This document shows positions 36,195 to 45,820 of a stretch of DNA of 64,000 bases, piece by piece (position 1 is the stretch's first letter; each line of letters starts with the position of its first letter). The translations under genes were made by a program, and so were the position numbers. A model generated the notes under the pieces. The model made no database searches. It had not been told where the DNA came from and saw nothing but the letters and a program-made list of their open reading frames with translations. The DNA is from Coffea arabica. Taxonomy: Eukaryota > Streptophyta > Magnoliopsida > Gentianales > Rubiaceae. The DNA lies in the NCBI RefSeq assembly GCF_036785885.1, contig NC_092312.1, forward strand, positions 16,758,001 to 16,822,000, written 5' to 3'.

Positions 36195-37311
36195 GGCTAG
36201 CTCAGAAAGACCCTAGTAAACTGCGTTCGTTCATGTAGATGTTGACACTACCCTCTCATTCCTAACCAAAATTTAAAAAATAACAAAATAAAATGAGTAG
36301 ATGTGTACGAAAGGCTTCAAACTGGAAGTGATACACAGAAGTTCATGTCAAATACTGCAGCAGCAACGCCGCATGATAGCACCAGCAGCATCCACGCTGC
36401 AATATTGCAGAGGAAAAATAATTAGAGAACGAAATACTTTACTATTACCATACAGAGTGAATTTCGAGCGAGAATAATGATTGACTAAACTATCTAAAAT
36501 GACACAACCTGATCATCAAAAAACAAAATTTTTTTTTTTTTTTTTTTGTTAAAAATAGCACTCAACTCTTTGAAACTAGCCTTTAAGGTCATTCTCTACT
36601 AAATCAACCAGAAATAACTTGAATTTTTTAGGACATTTTTGCCCCTAAAAATCTATTACAAGAAGTCAAATGTGTGTGTGTGTGTTTTTTTTTTATAATT
36701 AATTTAAGTAGTTGATATGATCTAAAAGCCCCATTTTAAAAAGTTGAATGATCTTTTTGATAAAAGAAGTTTAGAGATCAGATTGTGCCATTTTAAATAA
36801 TTTAATGAGATTTTTGTCATTTACTCTGTTATGTAAGTAGTTGTAGTCTTGAGTGCATTAAATTCACAAAAGCTGATGTGGCATTTGGGGTTTAGCGGCA
36901 GCAGCAGCAAAAGAACCCAAATTTTGGTCAGACAGACAGATAGTAACTAGTAACAACAAAGTCGCCGGTCATACATCCACGCACATAGTCGCATACAAAG
37001 CCAAAGCCAAAGCCATAGCCATAGCCAGAGAAAGAAATACAACCACCCAACAACAAACGAAAAAGCTCTCCTCTTTCACTTGTCCAGCCAGCCAGCCAGC
37101 CAGCCAGCGCGCGCCACCGGGCCTTCCTAGTTTCCCTTTCTTTCCAAGTGCCATTTCTTCTTACACCCTCCCAGTCAACCCACTTAATGCCTATTTTTTG
37201 TAGTAAAACACGAAAACTTGAACTCTTTCTCACTCAGTCTCACTCCTGACTCCACCACCGCCACTTGCCCATCACGACCGCCACCACAATTTCCCCTCTC
37301 AGCTTCTCACC
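36195..37311. other. Intergenic and ATL leader
   Basis: Poly-T and (TG)n tracts at about 36531-36548 and 36671-36685. A CAGC tandem tract (37083-37108) and CT-rich DNA before 37312 fit a 5' untranslated leader. Confidence 0.4.
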
Positions 37312-38613
37312 ATGCGCATCCACCCATTAGCTCCTTCTCCAGCTCCTGCTCCTGTTCCGTCTCCTCACAGCAAGGTTCCATCTTCTCATACCGCTGCCTT
37401 TCCTCCTCCCTCGTCCACGTCTTCATCATCATCATCATCTGCAACAACAAAAACACCACCATCTTCCTCATCATCTCCGTCTAAGTTACCTGTGGAGTTC
37501 AGCCCGCCATTGATAGCCATGGTCGTCATCATTGCCACCGCTTTCGTCATCATCACCTACTCAAGGGTCATCTCCCGCCACTTCCTCCGCCTCCACCGCC
37601 TCTACCGACGCCGCCGACGCCGCCGCCGTTACGTCCCCTCCTCCTCCGCCAGCAACATCGAGTCCCCTCCTTATCCTTTCGACCCATCCGATGCCTTTCA
37701 CGTCTTCTCTCCATACGGACTTGACGACTCCGCGATCAAGACCATACCGCTCTCTGTCCACGCCAGAAAGAGCAGCGTCCACGACTGCGCAGTCTGCTTA
37801 TTGGAATTCGAAGAGAACGATTACGTGCGAACCCTTCCGGTTTGTTCCCACGCTTTTCACGTTGATTGCATTGATATATGGTTAAAATCCCACGCCAACT
37901 GTCCCTTGTGTCGCGCCGGGATATTCCGGCCCGAGTCACCTTTCGTTCCGGTCATGGCTGCCAGAATCAGGCCCAGCTTAGATGACATGATGATGGAGAG
38001 CACAATCTTAGAGCCGCTGGCGGAGATTCAACCGGAGGAATCCGAGTCTACCACCGTCGAGGAGATTACACAGGAGCCCTCTCCAAGGATTAATAACACT
38101 CAATCATCGGAGGACCAATTCAACGGCCGCGATTTTCTGTTGAAGCGGTCGTATTCATTCGGCTTCGAACGTAATTTAGGGTCGGAGAGGCTGGTTCTGG
38201 AGCCGGTGACGGCGTCTCCTTGGCGTTACCGGAGGGGAGGAGTCGGAAGCTTCTGGAGCAAACGGCCGTCGCCCTTTAGTTCGTTGACCAAGTCCAGAGT
38301 CTTCTCATTCCGATATTACAGAGGCATGAACATGAAATCTCCATTTTTCCGACGGCGTGGTGGCGGCGGCGGAGGAGGAGGAGGAGGAGTTGGGGGGAGC
38401 TTCTATCCACTGTCGGAGTCGAGCGTGAGATTCGGGGGTTCAGCAGCATCAGGCGGAGGAGGCGGGTCATCAAGGCGGAGCAGCAAGTCGTTTGCGAGCC
38501 CAATGTTCCTGAGAACGTCGGGTGGGGCGGCGGGGGGGTTTTTCTCGTCGAGCAGGCAGAGAAGCGGTGATCCAGAAGCTTTGCTGTCACCGGACAGATA
38601 TAACAAACGGTGA
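37312..38613 (+). CDS. ATL-family RING-H2 E3 ubiquitin ligase (ATL65-like)
   Basis: 433 residues, no intron, typical of ATL genes. A Pro/Ser-rich N-terminus (1-60) precedes one membrane span (about 66-84) and a basic arginine run (99-106). The GLD motif is at 136-138 (GLDDSAIKTIPL). The RING-H2 finger is complete: C159, C162, C178, H180, H183, C186, C197, C200, with the ATL spacing X2-X15-X1-X2-X2-X10-X2 and W190 after the sixth ligand. The long C-terminus (about 230 residues) holds glycine runs and SSRRSSKSF-type basic serine patches. ATL proteins ubiquitinate substrates at membranes, often in defence signalling; the substrate here is unknown. ATL65 (At3g18930) is the nearest relative I recall. 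Confidence 0.92.
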   Translation: MRIHPLAPSPAPAPVPSPHSKVPSSHTAAFPPPSSTSSSSSSSATTKTPPSSSSSPSKLPVEFSPPLIAMVVIIATAFVIITYSRVISRHFLRLHRLYRRRRRRRRYVPSSSASNIESPPYPFDPSDAFHVFSPYGLDDSAIKTIPLSVHARKSSVHDCAVCLLEFEENDYVRTLPVCSHAFHVDCIDIWLKSHANCPLCRAGIFRPESPFVPVMAARIRPSLDDMMMESTILEPLAEIQPEESESTTVEEITQEPSPRINNTQSSEDQFNGRDFLLKRSYSFGFERNLGSERLVLEPVTASPWRYRRGGVGSFWSKRPSPFSSLTKSRVFSFRYYRGMNMKSPFFRRRGGGGGGGGGGVGGSFYPLSESSVRFGGSAASGGGGGSSRRSSKSFASPMFLRTSGGAAGGFFSSSRQRSGDPEALLSPDRYNKR

Positions 38614-39901
38614 AGATGATGGACACGTGGAGGAGTTAATAATTGTTGGGGGGGGGGAATTAATGATGGTACGATGATGCTGATGAGGATGACAAAGGCG
38701 ACGGGTACTGCACGCGCGGTGATCCGACGGTCGGAGATGGAGGACATGTTGTGGGCGAGCGTGCAAAATTGAATTTGAGAAGGGAGTGGGGGAGGAGGAA
38801 GCTGGGAGGTGGTTGCGGGTCTAATAATGCGGGGGGGAATTAAATGAGAAGAAGGGCATTAAGACTTCTGCGTCCTGCTGCAGCTGAGGGCTATTAATTG
38901 GAGGGTGCGGTGGAATTCGAGACGGCATTAATTGTTTGAATTGACGACATAATACCAGCACCACCACCACCACTTGCCTTGCCAGTTGCCACTATCACTG
39001 TGAGAGGGAGAGGAGGAGAGATAGAGAGGGAAGAAATGTAGAGGTCCACATCCACCTCCTCGGCTTGCTACAGTGTACACTACGCGATACAAGTGCAATG
39101 GCGCGGGCCTCTCCTTTTCCCCCCTTTGTTTTTTTTTTTGGGTTCATTTGATCTTTTAGTTTAACTAGTTCGGCAGCCCCTTTCAAGCGGTGCAGTAAGG
39201 AATGGGATGGGAGGACTGAGGAGTGGTGTAGACGGGGGACTATTATGATTCTTTTATGATCAGTGGGGAGAAGTGATCATTAATTGCATTTTTTACTTTT
39301 GGGGATGGGGTCTTTGAATCTCCTCTTTTTTCTTTTTTTTTTTGGGTTTTGATTTGGAAAAAAGAGAATCTGCTTATTCACTTTGATTGATGACTGATGA
39401 CTGATGACTGATGATAATAGGAGGATGGAAGTGACGGAGAAAGTACCACTCCACTTACTAGTCGACTGTTAACAGCGAAATGGACTGCAGTGGCAGTGGA
39501 CGGTGGCGGTGGTGGTGGTCTTTTCTTTCTGTTTTTGTTGGGGGGATAGGGTTCGATGCTTTCTTGCTATCTCCTTCACATTAATGCACCGATCTGTTAG
39601 AAATGAAATGGCCCATGTTTTGCCTTTTGTATTTTCTGCTCCACAGATGAAAGTCTGATTTTGTATGGATAGTTTATTAGTTGAGTAATTTTATTTATTT
39701 ATATTATAAACATATTTTTTAATTTTAAAAAAATTTTACATAGATCACGTCACAAAAATATTAAATATTTTTTCTTTCAAAAAAATTATCCCAAAATAAT
39801 CTCCTAGTATGTGTTGAACCACCAACGACAATATTTGTCTCATCAACAAATGAAGAGAACCAAAAAAAGGGAAAAAAAAAAAAAGGGTAAGTGAACACAC
39901 A
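38614..39901. other. Downstream of the ATL gene, no gene recognised
   Basis: G-rich runs (38649-38658, 38831-38837), CACCAC repeats (38958-38972), and four near-tandem TGATGACTGA units (39388-39417). A faint MITE-like piece lies near 39668-39815. Confidence 0.4.
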
Positions 39902-40868
39902 GGCTCCGTTTGAAACCTGCTTTTTTTTTAAGTTTATCTAAAATTTTACTGTAAATCAATGTAGATGCAGTTGTTATATAAAAACTTATTGTATAAGTTT
40001 TTTTAAAAACTTGATTGTAGCATTTTTTTAAAATTTTGCTGTAGCATTCAAAAATTTTTTTAATAACTTCCAAAAACGAAGATTCGAATCTCATAAAGGA
40101 AAAAAAAACCATTTTCCATTTAAATGCAAATCGAAGCAAGTTCCTGGCATCGTTCTAATTGCAGACATCGAAGCAATTTTTAATGGAAGCAGACATCGAA
40201 GCAGGTTCCTAGTCACAGAACTAAGCAGACAGCAGGTTCGTGGCATCGAAGCAAACCGAAGGTAAAAAAGGGATTTAATCCCTCCACTATTGTTCCTGGA
40301 ATCCTAATATAGGTTGAATGGGCAGCCATTGCGGGGCAATAGCTGATCGCTGCTAAGTCAAAAAAAAAAAAAATTAAAACAGAGTTGTCGAGCTCAATTA
40401 AACGAAGAATGGAAGAGCATATTGCACCTAAAAGTAGAGGGGTTTTGTAGCAGCAACTACGTGGGAAGCTTGAGCGGGCGGACCGTGGTGGAGGACACGA
40501 ACTGGACCACCGCCAACTTGCCGGACTGCGAGCTGCTTCAAAAATGCTGAACCTTCGCTGTGACTGCAATGGATCGGCTGTTCACTGCTCCGCTTCGTAG
40601 AGGTCTGACCAACTTCAACCGCCGTTTCTCGTTTGGTGTATCAGCTTCCGACGAGCAGGAGCAAATACTGAGGCCCAAAAGAAGCCACAAACGAGTCGTC
40701 TTGTCCCGTAATGCCGCAAGTTTTTTTCAAGTTTTTGACTCCAAAACGACGTCCGTTTCATTTAAGTTTCAGACATGACCCAAAGTTTTTTGGAGTTTCT
40801 ATAGTTAAAGTTATTAAAAAATTAGTAGGATACAAACTTGTCAAAAAATATTGGTTCCAAACACGGCC
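39902..40868. mobile_element. Possible composite MITE-like element with foreign filler
   Basis: The left end GGCTCCGTTTGAAACC and the right end GGTTCCAAACACGGCC are imperfect inverted repeats. Both arms contain AT-rich TTAAAAA/AAGTTTTT motifs like the MITE at 29608. Between them (about 40150-40710) is more GC-balanced DNA with coding-like stretches on the minus strand, such as KLAVVQFVSSTTVRPLKLP and VNSRSIAVTAKVQHF, in different frames and unrecognised. No target duplication was found, so the two arms could be two separate elements. Confidence 0.35.
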
Positions 40869-41600
40869 AAAAAAGAAAATGAAACCAGCTACCATTTTTT
40901 CTTCTTCTTCTTTTTTTTTTTTTGTTGCAATGATTAGATTTTCCACAAGCTCTGTCACTTTTTATTTTATTTTTTATTTTTGGGTTAGAAAAAGAAAGGG
41001 GGGGGGGGGGGGGTAATGCAATATTACGGAATATTTAGTGATCGAAGTGGTATCATTTCCAAATGATGATGTTCTCGAGTAACTTGAGATTGTCACATAG
41101 GTCCGTTTTCTGTTGTTTAGTAGACCACGATGGGCACAAAAGTGTGAGCAATACTTTACTACACGCCCGCGCTTCTTGTGGGATGGTTCATTACGGGTCT
41201 TTATCATAAAACTGTTCACTCCTGTCCTCTCAAAAATTCATCTTTTTAAGTCACGCTTCTCTGTCCTTATGCCCTTGGTTTGGTTCTTACTTATTTCTCA
41301 ATCAAATTGTTCCTTGGTTTAATTCGGAGAGGTAGCTCCCCATGTTTGATGTAACCCCTCCGATGCCAAAAAAACTTGGAAGTGGAAATTTTCTGGTGAG
41401 GGTTACTCCTACACCCATCCGTCGTGAATATTTGTTTGAAGCCCAAAAATGTGTAGTAGTTCACACAACTTCCAACAGCGGAAAAATTAGCCATGAAATT
41501 TTTATTAAGGCACAAGATTGAGGTAAACCCGATTAATTGAACATCACGAGAAGAAAAAGGGAAAAAAACTACTATTACTAGGAATATTGAGGTCTATTCG
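40869..41600. other. Intergenic, no gene recognised
   Basis: A 16-base G-run at 40998-41013. ORFs here are chance frames. Confidence 0.35.
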
Positions 41601-41690
41601 GGCGGGAGATGAGTTGGATGGTACGAGAGGAGGAAGTGTAAACAAGAGATCTCGAGTTCGAATTTTTCTGTTTACATTAAAAAATATATA
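41601..41690 (+). repeat. Short tRNA-related SINE, second copy of the 20.1-kb family
   Basis: GAGTTGGATGGTAC and GAGTTCGAATTT correspond to the A-box-like and B-box-like positions of the 20085 copy. GGAAGTGTAAACAAGAGATCT aligns with GGGAGTGTAAGCAAGAGGTCT. The tail is an A-rich (TA)n run. Confidence 0.55.
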
Positions 41691-42011
41691 TATATGATTT
41701 ATCCGTGATCTTAGCACGCGAAATAATACTAATAATATTAGTAATGTGTTGTCACATCAAATTGCTGAATCATTTACCAACTATTTTTATCAAAACTTTG
41801 CATATAAAGTATGGAAATAAGAATGTAGTAGAAGCATTAAATGAGTTTTGATCATTTTACTGACCAAAGGGGTTCCATTCCATTGGTTCATTATTGATCT
41901 TGACACGTACGCTCACTACTAGTATTTATTTTATCATATATATTCAACACCGCGATAACGTTTACGGTATCACTGAAATAGATAAAATTTTAAATAATTG
42001 CAAAATCGTTG

Positions 42012-42179
42012 GGTTTGTTTGGATTGGTCTTTATTTCCCCAAATATATTTGCTTACATCATCATTACAATTTCAAACACACCTTTTTACCTTTCCAATTA
42101 CCTTTTTATCTCACATACATCACATCACAAAAAGTGCTACAGTAAAAATATCTCAAATAACTTACAATCCAAACAAACC
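42012..42179. mobile_element. MITE with perfect GGTTTGTTTGGATTG ends
   Basis: A perfect 15-base inverted repeat: GGTTTGTTTGGATTG at 42012 and CAATCCAAACAAACC ending at 42179. CGTTG flanks both sides (42007-42011, 42180-42184), though the boundary could shift by one base because the next pair also matches. It contains ATCTCACATACATCACATCAC, the family marker also seen near 12.9 and 28.6 kb. It is non-coding. Confidence 0.78.
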
Positions 42180-42184
42180 CGTTG

Positions 42185-43725
42185 GCTTTTAATGACAAGG
42201 ATAATGCTGCTGTGTTGGAATTTTAATTTAATGAAAGGTGCCGTCCGTCCCCTTAGTCCTTAGTCCTTACTTACTACGATCAGACCAGCCTTCGATGCTT
42301 CCAAAACCTATTTATTTTAGAGTAATATTTAGCGATAATATCATAAACCTCCCCTGAGATTTCTCTTAATATCACATAGTATTTCTAAAGTTTTAAAAAT
42401 ATCACTTACCTTCTCTATTTTTGTTATTTGTGCAACAAAATTTTGAAAAATTCTAAACTACCCTTTTACCGGTGGAACTGGGAAACAAATCCTGAATATG
42501 CAAAATGCAGGTCTGGTGGGAAGTGGGAAGTGGGAGACTGGCGCATCAGCTGGGCTCGTGTGCAAAAACAAAATAAAATTAACAAGGAAAACTAAAAACA
42601 TTGCTCTATGATAGGTGTTCTTACCACAAGCAAGTTCTGTTAATCCTCCGTCATCGTTTTAACACATCTCATTGACGTTTTGTATGAACATGGCATGCAT
42701 CGATGTCAAATTATCAGAAACAATTGTACGTTGTTTATGTGCAGACAAAAGAGGGACTCTGATAACTGAGTGTTGCGTCGACTGTATTCAACCCAGTTGA
42801 GAAAGCACGTTGGTTGAGCCACTCAGCGCTCTCGCAATTCAAAATTGTTTATGTGTTTTTCTAGAATAATAATAATGTTTGAAATATTCTCTTGAGACAA
42901 TTATTTCTCTCTTTCTCTCTCTCTTTCTCTCTTGAAATATATGTGTGTGTGTGTGTGTATATACATACACAAAAACTCCCATCCAAACCGCTCAGTGTCA
43001 TGAAACTATGAAAAATAAATTGGATTTATTAAGAAAAATAGATATCATACATGCTAAAGTATTTTAATAGGGTTTTTTGTGTGCTTATTGAACACTCCTA
43101 AATCCCACCTAACTTAAGTGCATATTAACAATTATTACCTGTCCTTATATTTATTTCTTTTTTCTAATTAATCTTATCTTTGAAGAATTTATTACTCATC
43201 CTTGCATTTACTCTGATTAATCTTATTTTTTTTAAAAAAATATATATAATACCTGGAGTGTATATTAATGATGTGCCCATTATCGTTAGACAAACTTTTT
43301 TTTTTAGGCGGGAGGTTTTGGAAGATCTATTTATAATAATTCTCACCTTACAGTTCAACTCAATCTTTCTCTTTCCCAGGTAGACTCTTCTACTAAAGTA
43401 TATACATGAAAGTACTTTTTAAAAAATATATATATAGTATGTGCACGTATATTGAAGGAGTTAAAGGCTGATCAAATGTGGTAATAAATAGCTTGCTATC
43501 CTTAATTAGCACATGATATGGTGGCTGCCATAATTAGTGAACTCATGGAATACTTCCTACTTCCTAGAGCTAGAGCTTCCCTGATTCAATCTTCAGTTAA
43601 GGAAATCCAACCCACGAAGTTAATGATTAAAGTCATCCAACTCTAAATTCTGTCCACACTGAGTCTGGGGAATGATCAGGACTAGGCCGAATTTCTACCT
43701 CCCACTAGGCTCGGTTACTTATAAC
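42185..43725. other. Intergenic, repeat fragments only
   Basis: A diverged MULE-type end (GATAATATCATAAACCTCCCC, about 42334-42354) without a partner, CT and (GT)n microsatellites (42900-42960). No gene was recognised. Confidence 0.4.
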
Positions 43726-44151
43726 GGTGCAAACGAGTTGAATCGAGTTAAATTTTGACATAATCAAGCTGACTCGTAACTTAATTTTATGAAGTTTAAA
43801 CTCGAACGCGAACTCGAACTCGACGGATTCAAAATGTAAAGCTCAAGTTCGAGTTCAGCTCAAATTTGAGTCGAATTCTAACTCAAACTTGATCTTTAAA
43901 AAAAATAATAAATAAATATTTTTTTTTACAAAAATAAATAAAATAATAATTTTTAATAAATAATAAAATATTTAAAATATATATATAATTTTATTATTAA
44001 AATAAACAAATAAACATATTTGAGTCAGCTCGCTAACTAACAAGCTGAATATCTTCAAATTCGAGTTCGAGTTTGACTTGATTAACTTCGAATTCAAGGT
44101 CAATGTTGACCGAACTCGAGGTGATTGTTAGCTGTTGATTCATTTGCAACC
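43726..44151. mobile_element. MITE-like element rich in CGAG/CTCG motifs
   Basis: The left end GGTGCAAACGAGTTGAATCG and the right end TGATTCATTTGCAACC are imperfect inverted repeats. The arms carry many GAGTTCGAGTT/AACTCGAACTC motifs and flank an AT-rich centre. This type of element with many short subterminal repeats is usually hAT-derived in plants. Flanks TACTTATA and TACTTGCG are only weakly alike. Confidence 0.55.
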
Positions 44152-44389
44152 TACTTGCGTGGATGGTCCAATCAAGGTCACATATGATTGCCATAGGAGG
44201 AATTTATCCAGTTTCCGTCACAAGTAGAACAGTTCCCAAAAGCTTAGTGGCAAATGGGGTGGATTGGAATGCTAAGTGGCTGAAATTGGATAGGAGGTTA
44301 TCTAGAAAAATATTTTTTAAAAAAATATACCATCAGTATTGTTCTAATTAATGTAAAAGTGGAGTGATTAATGATATTTCTGAAACCAA

Positions 44390-44492
44390 AGTGAGGATAT
44401 TTTAGACAAGAATTAGACGGGATTTATTTTTTCAATAAAATTAGTTAATTTTTCTTAAATTATACGAGACTATTAAAGTAGGATGGAAAGAG
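44390..44492. repeat. Decayed Stowaway-type MITE, right half
   Basis: GAGGATATTTTAGACAAG through GACTATTAAAGTAGGATGGA aligns with the right half of the intact Stowaway element (GAGGGTATTTTAGGAAAA to GACTATCAAAGTGGGACGGA). The left end is hard to place. Confidence 0.5.
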
Positions 44493-45820
44493 TTTCACCT
44501 CAGTAACAATAAATAAATGATGCAAGGCTTCAAGCAATAATTTAGTGCTTGATCCTCATTACGAAGACAAAAAAAAAACAAAAGCAGTAATGCATAAGGG
44601 AAGGACATCCCACAAAAGGAAAAAAAAAAAGGAGGAGGAAAATAGCAGGAAGAAAGTGACTTGTTTGCAGCTAATCCAACGGCAGTTTGTAAAGTGCATT
44701 TAATGAGTCCGGTGGTGGCAGTTGGGAAATCCATAAGGAGAAATTTCTATCAAGTCTTGTCTCTATTTTTTTTGTCCGGGGTACGATAAATCTAATATAT
44801 TCTATTAAGTCTTGCTTTTATTGGCCTGATCAATTATACACTTTTCTTTTAGAAGCTAAAAAAAAAAGGGAAAATTGGGAAAAGATTTAGAACTAGTGAT
44901 ACAATAATTTTATTTGTGACTGACATTTGGATAGAATGGTAGGGGAATTCTAGACGCAATTGAAAAATCTTCTAACACTCCATTTAAATGAGTTTTGTCT
45001 GTATTGATTGGCAAAGCAAATGGACCGGTAGCGGCAGTACCGGGCAACGAGGATCAGTTACTGAGGCTCATTAAGGCCGCCATAGCTGATGACGTGTCTT
45101 CCATGCACCCACATTAAAGAAGTAATCAATGAGGAAGCAAAGAGGGGTTGACGGGGCAATAGTCTCCCTAAATTTTAAAAATTTTAATTCATAATAGATA
45201 AATATACGTGTGAAATAAAGTTGATTTTTTAAATATTTTATAATTTTAATTTATATTATAAGAATTTATATATGAATTAGTCACATTTGAATTGATTTTT
45301 TTCGTCAAAAAAGTTCAAAAAGTATTATGAGATATTTAATTAAAAATTATTTCTTGTCTTAATTTTTTCTATGATTATGGTACATATTTATGAAATAGAT
45401 ATAATTTTATAATTAAAGTTAATATTTGATATTTTTAGATGTCATATACTTAAATAAATAAAAATTATTTTATACACAACGTATTAAGATAATTTTATTA
45501 GAAAAAAATTTAGACTCCAAGGAATAAAAATGCAGACACCGTCGCTAGAGTAATGACAGTCGTAATTGCAGAGTGGCAGCAGTGATAGTCTTCACGTCTT
45601 GCTGAAATTAATGCTCCAGCTGCTCCAATCCCTCAACTAACTCACTAAATTTCCAAATCCATCTATATCTCATTTTCCGTGCAGCGAACTCCCTTCGAGT
45701 GAACCGAGCAGAAACTCATAGCAACAAAAAATCCTTTTAGCAGGAGTTTCTCTGTGGAAGTCGCAGCTTGGTTTCTTGGGATTGTTTGCTACACAATTCA
45801 GGAGGTTGAGGTGGTCGAAA
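44493..45820. other. Upstream region of LACS2
   Basis: No gene was recognised. An ACGT-core site TGACGTGTC (45090-45098) lies about 725 bases upstream of the LACS2 start and could bind bZIP factors; this is only a motif match. The 45180-45510 part is AT-rich and may be an old repeat. Confidence 0.35.

Noticed and set aside
37532-37885. 117-residue plus-strand ORF inside the ATL gene
   Set aside because: Alternative frame of the RING-H2 gene, which has all zinc ligands in its own frame.
40560-40778. 72-residue ORF within the putative composite element
   Set aside because: Arginine-rich but unrecognised; the minus-strand stretches look more coding-like, and neither is intact.
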